From Spodoptera frugiperda (Eukaryota > Arthropoda > Insecta > Lepidoptera > Noctuidae), in assembly GCF_023101765.2 (NCBI RefSeq), contig NC_064228.1, forward strand, positions 7,179,501-7,243,500: a DNA stretch of 64,000 bases. Reading direction: 5' to 3'. The translations under genes and the position numbers were made by a program. The stretch's first letter is position 1. Every line of letters begins with the position of its first letter. The notes below the pieces were generated by a model, which saw only the letters and a program-made list of their open reading frames with translations, did not search any database and had not been told where the DNA came from. Positions 40,533-51,480 of this stretch are shown one piece after another.

Positions 40533-43187
40533 GAATTGGCAACTTGAGTAGAAAACTATAACGTAGATGGAATAGCAACCCGCCCTTGCTTCGCAGTGAT
40601 CTCGAAAGGTATCAACGGTTGAGAGGCTAACAGATGTAAACCACATTTAGTTATACACATCATTTGATGGAGAATAATTCAGTGATTCCTAATAAATATG
40701 GATTCATAACACAATATTGCAAAAAAACGCGCACTTCATCAATTAGCCTTTCAACAGTCGATATGATCCCCAACCCTCACCGTGTGGGCTCGCTGTAAGA
40801 GCAGCGTTAGGTTCCCTCTTTGAGCGAGTAGCTTTAGAGGCGTCACGGCGTCCTCACCTACCGCCTGACGCAGGTGCTTACCAGGCTCGGAAGTTTCGGT
40901 AGGTTCCTGTTTCGGATTCGGCGGAAGGAAACGTCCGATTAGTCATTGTTGAAAAAATCATTAAAAATATAAAGGGCTGGATAAAAGACCGAAGCAGAAA
41001 GACTCTAAAAAGGAGACTGGTAACTACTGGTAAGCATACAATCAATCTTTTATACAAAGATACTAAAAGATTGTTAAGTGCGCCAAGAATGATTAGTATT
41101 AAGTTATTTAAGTTAGAGGCTATTGTGTTCAAAGTTGTTGTTAAGTAAATTATTTAATTGTTATGTTTTTAATAAATTATACCTATGTACTTTAAAGTTG
41201 TTATTTATTTACTGTTTAAATAGCATATATGTTATGGAAATGACGCATGGCAGAAAATTCTTTGAATGGAGGTCACGAATCATCAAATGCAATGTAAGAC
41301 GTCCACCCCTAAGATAGACAGACGATATACATAATAAAGGTTGGAGGGAGCTACTAGATGTATGTCGCTTCCACACGACCTATCTGGAAGTCATTGGAGA
41401 ACGCCTATGTTTAGCAATAGACTCATGTAGCTGATGATGATGATGATGACGTGCCAGTTCATTGTTTTGAGGTGGGAAAATCATCCAATGACTTCTCCCG
41501 GCTTGGGCGAGGTGAAAGGGAGTGTCAGACTCTTACTGACTAAAAACCACCCCGTTCCTACTCCTGCTTTTTGCCGAGCCGGAGCCCCGGTAAACCCGCT
41601 AGGTAGGCCGCAGCTCTGGATCAGGCATCAGCCTTTGACTCTTTGACGTCCAGTTTTTATATTTACAATTACAATTATTACTTCATACATAGATGACCGC
41701 AGTCTTCTGAATTACATAATACAAGTACCTAACACACCTACTTATCTACCAGTTGATGTAAAAACCAATAGAATTTGTCGAGTCACCATGCAATTTCTAT
41801 TCCATCTCATACATACGTCAATAGAGAAATTGACAAAACCAAACAATTGACTGGTAATTTATTCAAGAATGTGACAAAAAATTGTCATGTCATTTAAAAA
41901 TGATATAACCAATTATGTCATATTCACATAATGTGTGGACAAAAGGACTTTTTATATGTAATGTTTGAGATCGATAATCGAGATTTTCGAGTAAATGAAA
42001 GTGCGGTTTCTCGTTGTGAGTTCGATATGTGGACGGATAAGAAAGAATTGGTTGTGTAATGCAGTTTTTTTGTTTGTGTACATGAGTGTATACGATCATA
42101 TCTCATTTTTACCTACTTTGTTTTTGGCTTTGCTAGATTATAAACATCCTGAATCTACTAAGAAATCTAGTAATTTCTAAATTAGTAGGTAAAACTATGT
42201 CATTTCCATTGTAATAACGGATGGGCTGGGATTATGTTATATAATTTTATTTGACTCCTTGCATCTTAAGGTAGTATCAATGTTGAGAACACACAATAAT
42301 GAGACTAAGTCTTAGTCTAAAGTCTACATTATTATATCTACATCGTCATCATCATCATCAACAGCTCATGACAGTTCCCTACTGGAACATAGGCTACATA
42401 CAAGAAAGGTTTGTCACCTTCAACCCTCCTGGGTTATAAGAGAACACTACTGCCCGGTCTCTGTCAAATGTGTTGTCTTATTAAATATTCAGTTCTTACA
42501 ACAACACCAGGAATATACGGATGGTAACAATTGTTAATTTCTACTCTGCCGTCACTAGAAGACTAACGTTACCTATTGCCGTCAGTCCTTTAGTACGAGT
42601 TTTGGTTTACGTTTAAAGTAATTAAAACGAGAGCGCGTTCGGCGCTCTGATTATTATTGGGTTGAATAAACCAACCAATCACAGTACAAACGCGTAATCG
42701 TTTCGATTCAAACTCAAACTCATATTAAGTGTACTACTAATAACAGGTTACAACGTTACCTACTACGTTACAACGTTACTTACCCATTTATTTTTAGCCA
42801 AATCTGAAAATTGTGAATCCTAACTGTTAGTTGAAACCAGTTGAAACGTACTCTTTCTAAAATCGAACTTTCCTCCTTAAAAAAAAGGGATCAGCAATAA
42901 GATTTGCCAATTCTATAATTATCCACCCCCAAAAGCTCTATTTTCTAATTCATCTCCTATTTTCTTTACAGATCCAGTACGCAGCAAACTACGAATTCGG
43001 TTACCGAGTACGTGATCACGAAACTGGCAATGATTTCGGTCACCAAGAGGCGAAGTCTGGAGACAAAACCCATGGATCCTACCATGTTCTCCTACCTGAT
43101 GGTAGACTTCAGCAAGTCAAGTACTCCGCAGGTCCTGATGGCTTCCACGCCGACATTTCCTATGACCATCTACAAAGCAACGTTTAG
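38364..43187 (+). CDS. Secreted RR-domain (chitin-binding) cuticle protein, pro-resilin-like; spliced form
   Basis: Two in-phase coding exons, 38364-39665 and 42972-43187, give a 505-residue secreted cuticle protein. Exon 1 (434 codons) ends GAT at a strong donor GTAAGTAT. Exon 2 follows a TTTCTTTACAG acceptor and adds 71 residues. Residues 1 to about 23 (MRLTIQMKAAAILLIIHITV onward) form a signal peptide; Met7 is an alternative start. Residues 30-430 are Gln/Asn/Tyr-rich and low in complexity, as in cuticle and resilin-type matrix proteins. Exon 2 is the Rebers-Riddiford domain: YEFGYRVRDHETGNDFGHQE, then GSYHVLLPDGRLQQVKYSAG and PDGFHADISYD, which fits the Chitin_bind_4 spacing G-x8-G-x6-Y-x-A. 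The role is binding chitin in exoskeleton. An acceptor TTGTTACAG lies just before the ATG, so a 5' UTR exon exists upstream. AATAAA at 43202 fits the 3' end. Splicing is inferred from sites and phase; no transcript was seen. Confidence 0.85.
39666..39673 (+). promoter_or_regulatory. Splice donor deciding between the two isoforms
   Basis: GTAAGTAT at 39666, directly after a complete GAT codon, is a near-consensus 5' splice site. Use of it gives the RR-domain protein; skipping it gives the 722-residue form. Confidence 0.75.
40691..40696 (+). terminator. Candidate intronic polyadenylation signal
   Basis: AATAAA lies 159 bases after the read-through stop codon. A second AATAAA lies near 41170. 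Either would terminate the long-ORF transcript before the RR exon. Confidence 0.45.
41270..41440 (+). pseudogene. C-terminal remnant of a LINE ORF
   Basis: Reading EWRSRIIKCNVRRPPLR, stop, TDDIHNKGWRELLDVC shows the usual RRPxxRWTDDI motif of non-LTR retrotransposon C-termini, with the tryptophan codon turned into TAG. It ends before a (GAT)n run. It sits inside the large intron of the RR gene. Confidence 0.65.
41470..41650 (+). repeat. Family F copy, extended
   Basis: One of the longer copies: after the CCGTTCCTACTCCTGC block it continues GAGCCGGAGCCCCGGTAAAC, CGCTAGGTAG and GCAGCTC, showing how far family F extends at its 3' end. Confidence 0.85.
41651..42585. other. Intron sequence without further features
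   Basis: This part of the RR-gene intron is AT-rich with short non-coding ORFs and a (CAT)n run near 42345. Confidence 0.4.
42586..42732. repeat. MITE family M copy
   Basis: The left end CTTTAGTACGAGTTTTGG and the right end AACTCAAACTCATATTAAG are inverted partners, with GAGCGCGTTCGGCGCTCTGA inside. It lies 240 bases before the RR exon. Confidence 0.8.
42972..43187 (+). CDS. RR-domain exon (chitin-binding), second coding exon
   Basis: The exon starts directly after CTTTACAG and encodes 71 residues and a TAG stop. It has no usable start codon of its own in this frame, so it must be spliced to an upstream exon. Phase 0 matches the donor at 39666. It has GC-rich, codon-like composition compared with the flanking intron. 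Confidence 0.88.
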   Translation: MQYAANYEFGYRVRDHETGNDFGHQEAKSGDKTHGSYHVLLPDGRLQQVKYSAGPDGFHADISYDHLQSNV

Positions 43188-43201
43188 TTTATTCTTGGAT
43201 A

Positions 43202-43207
43202 AATAAA
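43202..43207 (+). terminator. Polyadenylation signal of the RR-form transcript
   Basis: AATAAA occurs 14 bases after the TAG stop, within GGATAAATAAATCTG. It is very close to the stop; further AATAAA-like words lie near 43750. Confidence 0.5.
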
Positions 43208-44970
43208 TCTGTGGCTGTAATTTCGCGGGAAATTGTTTTATACACCAGCATATCAAGGTATCATCTCTTCTTCAATCGATTTTCAACTTTAGCGCTTGTA
43301 GTATAGAGTTCAAAATGTACTGGAGATTAGTGGTAGGTCGATGTGCTGGTGTGTAGACAATGATGGAAGTGTCATGGCTGACCAATCACAAATGTTTATT
43401 TTGACAGTTCTAATGTCAAACTTTTAAAAGTTGATTAAGGTATCTTCTTGTTCAGCCTGTGAGAAAGGATGGTGTTTAAAAGTGATGTTTCTTTTAACAA
43501 AATTGATTCAGTAGTTTCAGAGTTTAGTGGTGCTTGTTTATTCCCTCTGAAAGTACTAAATTAATTAATATTTTTTTATTTATAATTCTACAATCTCATA
43601 TTTAAATTTAGTGACAAGTCATGCAATATTATCAATGTGAAAAATAGGTTTAAAAATTGTAAATATGCCAACTAATATTATTTATTAAGTTATTTAATTG
43701 TAAAACGATATTTTGTACATAAACCACTAATAATAGAGTAATTTTAAAATAAAACTCGAAACAATCGTAGATGATTTATTTTCTTTACACATTTTTATCT
43801 TCCAAAATACTTATTTGTAAACACACACATACAAACAAAAACAAATTGCACAAAATTGAGCAAATAAAGTTAAAATCTTTGTCTAAAAAAACTATTATCA
43901 CACTTTAAAATAATATTTTTAAACGCACTTAAAACCTCTATAGCTCTAGGCTGTATGTTAACGCTCCAACGCCTAATCTAATAATGGCGCCAAAAGAAAA
44001 CATCTCCCGCCATTTTATACAACATGTCTACCACGGAAATTGTTAGAACAAAAGTTGTAAATGATATAATCCGAGTGAAATTAGAAAGTTGTCATAAACG
44101 ACACGGCGTGGACAATATTACAGACATTATATAACCAACCATATAAGGAAATATGGGCATAGTTATAAAATTATATATTTAATTCGAATTCATTAAAATA
44201 GCTTCCGTTTTTCGCACGCACGGAACGAGTTTCTTGTTGCGAATGCCATAAACCATTGTTTTATGGCCAAGACTGACAAGACTGTTAATTGGAAAGGTAT
44301 TTTTGATTGTCTTTTCAAAATATTTCCTGTACATAGAGTTTACATTTCTTAAATATGTGAACTTTAAAAATACGGTACCTTTTTTAAATACACTTTCTTT
44401 CTACGATCATTGAGATAGATGGAAAGAAAAATATGGCGCGGAAAAGTTGTATTTATTGGGGCCAATTACACTACAACTTTGTGGTTTGTTTATAAACATT
44501 TTAAGTCGATCTTGACCGGGGTAGTACCTACCTAAATGTAGATTGGATTCAACCGGAATGGTCTAGATTCCATTAAATTTGATTAAATTAAAAGAAAAAT
44601 CCCAGCGGGCTGTATTTACAAAAAACATAAACTTTCACATTTATAACATTAATAGCATAAACAAAAGGTGATTTTAGGACAAATCTCAACAATGTAGCGT
44701 ATTCGTCTGTCTCCCAATCTCCCATTATCTTACAAAAATCATAAGCACGATGTAGGTATATTAGGTAAGTACGTTATGTTATGTTATATTACCTACAGTT
44801 AATCAAGTTTATGTAACATTTTGAGATTAACTTTCTAATCCAAAACACATGTCTGACTAATGGTCTAGCCAAATGCCAAATGACTGTTGACCCTCATTAT
44901 TAAGATCATCAAAATCCTGTTTAGTGTCATTAAACCAGATAATGTACCTGAGTATACCGTGTAGCTGAGG
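43208..44970. other. Gene-free stretch
   Basis: The 3' flank of the RR gene. AT-rich, with no coding ORF, RNA gene or clear repeat that I can support. Confidence 0.4.
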
Positions 44971-44974
44971 AAGT

Positions 44975-45995
44975 GTGAGAGAGCCGTGCTTCGGCACTGC
45001 TAGGCCAGCTCAACCGGAGTGATACCACGGCCTCACCCAAAACCGACGTGAAACAACGCTTGCGTCGTGTTTCGTTGTGCGAGTGAGGTTACCGGAGTCC
45101 CAATTTCCCCTTCCCAAACTTTCCAATCCCCGATTCCCCAAAAACCCTTAAATTCCTAACCCCCAAAAGGCCTGCAACACACTTGTAACGCCTCTGGTGT
45201 TTCAAGCGTCCATGGGCGGCGGCGATTGCTTACCATCAGGTGATACGTCTGCACAGCTTGTTCCATAATAAAATGCTGTGTAGGTATACTTAAACGGTCT
45301 TTGGGATTAGCGATTGACTTTGTGTAGTTAAATGTCGTAGTAGCCCGGATGTACCTATAAGATGCCCGCTTCTCACACACGAGGGTCCGAAACCTACCAA
45401 CGGCAAGTACCAATGTGACTATTTCCGAGTTAAATGTACTTTTTAAGTTATTTAGACAACACTGACTATCTATGAACGAAAACATTGTGAGGAAACCTGG
45501 GCTTATAATTTCTAATTATGAGTTTGGAATCACCAAGCCGCTTCATCAAGCGTAGTGATTAATGCTCAAACCTTCTTCGTGTGAGAAGAGGCCTTTGGTC
45601 AGCAGTGACCACTTATAGGCTATTGATGATGATGTTGTGGAAACGATCAGATTTCATTTCATATCGGTATGAAAATAATTCTGTTACTTGACTACGAATT
45701 AATAGTAGTGACGATATTTTGTTACTTAGAGTGGACCCTATGTCATTCCTATAGATTATCATAGTGTTCTACTAAAGATATCTCTTGTAGATTGTAATTT
45801 GAATAGCACCGCTCATTTATTTTCGAAGCTAGGGATGTCAAACGAGCAGATAGAACACCTGATGGTAAGCAATTATCGTCACCAATCGACACTCGCAACA
45901 CCAGGCAAAGGCCAGTGCGTTGACAACATTTGCGTGGCCAAACATAACCCATACGTTATTTTCTGTGAGTTGACTATATCACTCCGGTAATATGC
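44975..45995. repeat. Family C (+), family E (+), family C (-)
   Basis: 44975-45265 is a near-complete family C copy. 45335-45635 is family E with CCGAAACCTACCAACGGCAA and GAGGCCTTTGGTCAGCAGTG. 45822-45995 is an eroded reversed family C copy. Confidence 0.75.
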
Positions 45996-46145
45996 ATATG
46001 GCTCTCTATGTTTCTCAAGCATTATAGGAATCGAAATCTCCATATTCCTAACAGGTAAAAGTTAATTATTATATCAAGGTGTGAAGTGGTTTTATATTAA
46101 TTATGTATAAGATATAAGACGTAGTATTTAGTTACAATAAGTAAG

Positions 46146-47266
46146 GTAACCTAACCAAATAAGGCCTACCTTATTTTTATTACCGCCTAGCTCGTAGGTT
46201 TAAAACGACAATGGGCTGATAATTTCAAAATCTTATATTTATTTATTAAACTTTGTAATAATGGAATCAAAATGGCTTTAGAAACAAAATTTACAATTTT
46301 ATAAACACAAATAACTAAAGTGTCACTTTGGCCTTATTGGGAACCCTATGTCTTAATAAGGCCTCAATAAAAACTAGTAAGTATTCAACTTCTAAATTAT
46401 AACAAAACTTTGTCAATGCTTATAATAAATGTAATGAGATCTTATTAATTAATTTTTGTCATTATACATCAGGCTAAACGAGTTTCTCATCATGTAATAC
46501 CCAAGTAACATCTTTGAAGTCATCGGCACCCCAGCATCAGTCAAACGAATGACCGACCGACCTAGCTTTCGTGTAGTGGAAACCACTCTTTAGATGATGC
46601 GTACTTCTTTGGATGTTATATCTGGCTGCAGCAGCCTACCGGGTAAAACAGGGTGTATAAAATTCGAAGGGTGAATAGATACTATGAAGAATTTCCCGAT
46701 ATCCATTCACCCCTTTTCTGTATCTATTCACCCCGTTTACCCCTTTCTACCATTTTAACAGCGTTTTCCATCTTTTGCAAAATCCATTGGCTTTCTTTTT
46801 GACAGAAGCTGGTGATCCGTTTTCTTTGAAATTACTGAAAAACAACTATGCCGTAATAAGGCCTACACGTTTTTTTTGTAGGCTTTATTAGGGCATGGCA
46901 CATAGGTAAACAAAACAACGATTATATGAAATACACCGATATTATAGCTATTTCACTAATGTGAGGAGATGGCTAAATGTATAATTGTCATACAGACAAA
47001 ACACGGCACGTCGTATACTGATAAATATAAAAATACTAACAGTTTACGCTACTCGAATTTTATAAAAACTAAAGTGAGCTCCACGTCGTGATTGTTTTCG
47101 TCTGTAGGTTCCAACATAATCGCGGCACGGGTTGCTTGCTGTGCTCAAATTAGTTAAGTAATGTGCATGCACACTTCTACAAACTTTGGCGACCATTTGA
47201 CATCGGGAAGAGGGAAATTTTCAAAATAGGCTTTATTGGGGCATAGGCCTTATTTGGTTAGGGTAC
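46146..47266. mobile_element. 1.1-kb terminal-inverted-repeat element rich in AATAAGGCCT
   Basis: The left end (46146-46167) reads GTAACCTAACCAAATAAGGC. The right end, reversed from 47266, reads GTACCCTAACCAAATAAGGC, differing at one base. The word AATAAGGCC and its complement recur inside near 46330, 46358, 46855 and 47245, as subterminal transposase-binding repeats often do. No ORF longer than about 60 codons is present, so it is non-autonomous. Target duplication is unclear; GTA on both sides is possible. The superfamily is unknown to me. Confidence 0.75.
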
Positions 47267-47350
47267 TATACATGATATAATGTTTCCAATTACAACGCAA
47301 GGACATTAAAAAATCTAATTTAGTTCAACAAAAAATACAATGGACGGATA

Positions 47351-48213
47351 TATAAACAACCTCTACGCTACATAAGTAGGTATATAATATACTAAAGCAG
47401 GGGCGTAGCTAGCGCCGTATCTGCCGTATCAATTATACGGGGCCCCCAACGTGCATAAGCAAAAAATAAAAATGTCCCAATTTTTTTTTAATTATTTCAG
47501 AAATTACAAAAGTCAAAATAATCCATTTATTCTTTTTTCGCGTAAAGCATGCGTTCAAAAGTTGGCAGCAACTTTAAGGAAAAGTAACGTCGTCATAAGG
47601 TCCCACGAAAGTGGGCTCAATGTTATAGCATCGTTGAGGCTTGAGACACGGAGGGGGGAAGTTATTGGATAATTTTCGCCCCTCAAATATAGGAAAAGGG
47701 GCCCTAAACATTTTTTTATACGGAGCCCCGTCACGGCACGCTACGCCACTGTACTAAAGATATACAGCGTGTAACAAAATACCCATATTATACATCAAGA
47801 AGCACTGAAGAATACAGGTTGAATAGAATCTCTACATAAAGTTTCAGCTTAAAATACGTAAAAAAAATATTGGTACCAAAATACCAGGTGTCGCATGATT
47901 CTTGATTTTAAATCAACTTACAAACGTGTCACAACACTACAGGGGATACTCACTAATTACGAAAGTTTTGTTCTGTAAATCTGATCGCCTAGTGTCTGTA
48001 TAGAGCTACATAATTTTAATGTTCGGTTTTTGGAATTTTATCTATTGGAAAAATTCATAACTTCGTTCCATGAAAATATGAGTTTACAAAACCCTTCCCG
48101 TATCGTTTGTTATGTTATCTAGAAACCGTGCACTTGATATGTATACCCCCTTTTTGTTACACCGTGTATAAACAACCTCTACGCTACATAAGTAGGTATA
48201 TAATATACTAAAG
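47351..48213 (+). repeat. 46-47-bp direct repeat bracketing two nested insertions
   Basis: The block from TATAAACAACCTCTACGCTA to ATATACTAAAG occurs at 47351-47397 and again at 48168-48213. Between them lie a hAT-type MITE and a second element whose ends read ATACAGCGTGTAACAAAATA (about 47762) and, reversed, ATACACGGTGTAACAAAAAG (about 48172). Confidence 0.8.
47398..47751 (+). mobile_element. hAT-type MITE, 354 bp, with 8-bp target duplication
   Basis: The left end is CAGGGGCGTAGC and the right end, reversed, is CAGTGGCGTAGC. A perfect 8-bp target duplication, TACTAAAG, lies at 47390-47397 and 47752-47759. CAG-type ends with 8-bp duplications are diagnostic of the hAT superfamily. There is no transposase ORF. 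A related fragment is at 21045-21110. Confidence 0.88.
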
Positions 48214-48664
48214 TTACATAAGTAAATATAAGATCTGATTAGCTACGAATAGGACAATAGGCAACCTTGTGTCTAGGTAACACTTCGAATTCAAGTTATA
48301 ATGAGGAAAGGGGGGGGGGTCAAGGGAATTAAAACGATATATTTGACAATCCTTGGAAATAATAAATTGCAAAAAATTAACACTTTGTATAAAAATATAT
48401 GTATACTTAAAACTCAAAGGTGACTAACTGACTAACATAGTTATCTATTAATGCACAACTCAAGCTAATGGACGGATCGGGCTGAAATTTGGTATGCAGG
48501 TAAGTGTTATGACGTAGGTATCCGCTAAGAAAGGATTTTGATCAATTTTGATCAACTAGGACAGATCCTAAAGGGGATAAAATAGGGGATGAAACTTTGT
48601 CCATTTTAAACTGATCGGGCTGAGAATTTGCGTGCATAAAGCTACTATGACGTAGTAATCCCCT

Positions 48665-48778
48665 AAGGATTTGGAAAAACCGAAAAGAGCCCAGTAATAC
48701 TTTGCCCGACCCGGGAATCAAACTCGAGACCCCTTGTCCAGCAGTCGCACTTGCGACCACTCGACCAACGAGGCAGTC
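48665..48778 (-). repeat. SINE family B, 5' half
   Basis: Reversed: GACTGCCTCGTTGGTCGAGT head and a GAGTTTGATTCCCGGG box. The following 48779-49160 is AT-rich with a (TTAA)n run. Confidence 0.8.
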
Positions 48779-49305
48779 AAACAAAAACATAATTAATTAA
48801 TTAATTAATATAGTATGTCTCACGAAAGTTATAGAAAATCTTAGTCAATTTACGAAGGAATAATCCTATTTTTCACAGTAATAAATCCTCCATTGCCCCT
48901 CAATATTTACGTACGTACGTGTCATCAAATAAATCAATAATTAAAGGAAGTTGCAATTTGTAAGGCAATAGTAATTCTTCGCATTTGTAACTGAAGCACT
49001 GAAGCGTGAAAACGCGATGGTATGGATGTTACAGGTTCACGAAATACATTCTTATTTATTGACAAGAAACACGCAAAGTGTAGGTAGTTTGAGAGATACT
49101 ATTTTGTATATACTGTAGTTTTTCGTTACCCAGGGGAAAACTTCAAAGGCGCCTGGCTTTTTGGGGAAAAACTATGGAGGGTGGGATTTTTACTTCAATA
49201 AAACCACCCCGATAACCACCTTCAGCAGCTATAAAGGGGCACTAAGTCTTCTAATTAGACCTGCTCTGGAGCCCCTTTGGTACAACGCCTGTTACGGCAC
49301 ATCAT

Positions 49306-49450
49306 TACGGAAAATCATTCAACGGCTTCTCCAACCCTGGGCGAGGCGAGAGGGAGTGTCAGACTCTTACTGACTAAAAACCACCCCGTTCCTGCTTCTC
49401 TAGCCGGGGCCCGGTAAACCCGTAAGGTAGTCCTCAGCTCCGGATGTATT
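49306..49450 (+). repeat. Family F copy
   Basis: GGGCGAGGCGAGAGGGAGTG and CAGACTCTTACTGACTAAAA are present, with GTAGTCCTCAGCTCCGGAT at the far end. Confidence 0.85.
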
Positions 49451-50002
49451 TTAAAGCCTACAGACCTCTTAGGTCATGCATTTATCGACAGTAGACGGTT
49501 CTCTTACCGCGAGGGTATTATAGTTATAAAAGTCGACTATGGGACTAGACATTTAGCAAAGACTAGTCATCAGCTCCATCTAACAATTATGCGGTCTCCA
49601 ACCCACCTGCTTAGCTTAAAGACTACGGCAAATTCTCTTATAGTAGGATCGTAGAGGAGGCTTATACTTCAGCAGAGGATTTTGAGGGTTTGTTTTGATA
49701 AAAATAAAACAACAATGTATAATTATATAGGTAATATATTTATTCGTTTCACTAATCGAGAGTATTGCTATAATACTAAACTTTATAAACACTCTTTTTA
49801 GAATTTTTAGACACAAAACGCTCACTATAATGACATAATTAGTTTTTTTTTAATTACAAGGTACATTACATTGTTATTGGCAGTTAATCACATTAAGCTA
49901 GAGGGAAACAGTCAGGCCATCTGGGGCCTACTCCGGTTCTCGGATCCGTTTAATATTCGGCCGTAGGTTTTATTGATTTACTAATAGAATTTTACGTTTT
50001 AT
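49451..50002. other. Gene-free stretch
   Basis: AT-rich; short ORFs only. Confidence 0.4.
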
Positions 50003-50210
50003 TATAAACTAGCTGCTTCCGCGCGGTTTCACTCACTCTGCTTGGCTCTTTTTGGTCATAGCGTGATGTTTTATAGCCTATAGCCTTCCTCGATAAATGC
50101 ACTATTCAACACAAAAAGAATTATTCAAATCGGACCAGTAGTTCTGGAGATTAGCGCGTTCAAACAAACAAACTCTTCATCTTTATAATATTAGTATAGA
50201 TAATATTAGT
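50003..50210 (+). repeat. TTCCGCGCGGTTTC repeat, complete copy
   Basis: It runs from AACTAGCTGCTTCCGCGCGG through CATAGCGTGATGTTTTATAG to CTTTATAATATTAGTATAGA. A near-identical copy is at 57685-57895. Confidence 0.8.
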
Positions 50211-50800
50211 ATAGATTTCATATCAAAACCTATTTTATCTTCATTTCATTCGTTTATTTTTGTTCACGAAAATTCGCAATAAATAGAATTTTAGTATGCA
50301 ATCTAGAAAGATTTTTCGTTCGTTCGTTCGTTGAATTAGAGTAGGCCCCTGGTCAGTATACTATCAGCCACAAGACATCCACTGCTTCACAAAAGCCTTT
50401 TTCTTCTTCCCCCAATGACTTGCAAATCGACCAGTTGGAAGCGACCTAGCTTCACTGATGGGCAGACTGACAAACTATAATTTACTTCGTTATTTGTTGA
50501 CGTTTCAAATGTACCTAAGTATTAGTGGTTTAATTGGAATAAATGATTTGATTTGATTTTCACTTTGAACTGCCAAACTCTTTAGTAAAACTTTTTTTAA
50601 CCGACTACACAGTAATTAAGTGACTGGGGTAAGTAAAGTAGGAACTGACTGTTTCCCTCATATGCTCAATTTACATTATTATAATTTACTACCAAAATCT
50701 ACTTTTTTTATATAAAACTCTTAACGTTCATAATATCTATTGTATAGCAATCAATAAGTTGAAAATACTTTCTCAATTCCATAAGCGTTAAATATATTAA
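50211..50800. other. Gene-free stretch with old fragments
   Basis: A (TCGT)n run lies near 50317-50332, a LINE-tail fragment at 50365-50455 and a GACGTTTCAAATGTACCTAA fragment near 50499. Confidence 0.4.
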
Positions 50801-50807
50801 CCGCCAT

Positions 50808-50930
50808 ACGCAAAAACATTTAATGATCACTTAACCCAGTCCTTAGCAATTTGTTTGCGGAACAAAATCGTTGCTAAGGCGTAGTTTAATTAATTAATCA
50901 TTAAATTTCTCTGAATGCGGCAGTAAAACT
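50808..50930. repeat. MITE family K, copy 2
   Basis: CATTTAATGATCACTTAA on the left and TTAATTAATCATTAAAT with CTCTGAATGCGGCAG on the right; the ends are degenerate inverted repeats. Confidence 0.65.
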
Positions 50931-51224
50931 TGAAAATACAACTATTTTAAAAAACTGTATTGGTAGTAATGAAACAGGCCACAAACTCACTAACACTCAC
51001 TATTTAGTATTTAGTAATAAACTCACTATTAGTTACATTCTGTGTTCTCAAAAATCGACTAAATCCGTATTTAGTCGACTACATAACATACGGTCTATAT
51101 TATTGCTTACATACTCATATTAGAAAAATATTCAATATTTGATAATTTCCTATTATGTCTGCGTTGCTTAATAGTCGACTACAAAGCTACTATTGCAAAA
51201 TTACCTACGTTTATATTTTTATAA

Positions 51225-51480
51225 TAACTATCGTGAGACATACTAAATTAATTAAAAATCACGGTTTACTCACGTACATTAATGGAGAAAAGCTCTATTA
51301 GTTTCGAGTCACAGAGAGACTCTTCATCATGTAATGTTTTGACATTAGCAGCGCGACAATCGCCACGTCGTGTGTCGCGGAATGCTGTTCATAAATATGA
51401 GCCTCTAGCATAGCTTGAAACTAGTCGAGTTCCTCGTCAAAACATTACGTGAGTAAACCGATAAGATAATAATTAATGAT
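51225..51480 (+). repeat. Foldback family G, most complete copy
   Basis: It starts ATAACTATCGTGAGACATAC and ends ACATTACGTGAGTAAACCGA. The inner inverted arms are CGGTTTACTCACGTACATTA and AACATTACGTGAGTAAACCG. The middle holds CATCGTGT-type GC-rich sequence (CGCCACGTCGTGTGTCGCGG). Confidence 0.7.

Noticed and set aside
46146..46170. CCTAACC at the ends of the 1.1-kb element as insect telomere repeats (TTAGG)n
   Set aside because: Only about one and a half units occur at each end, symmetrically, which fits inverted repeats and not telomere sequence.
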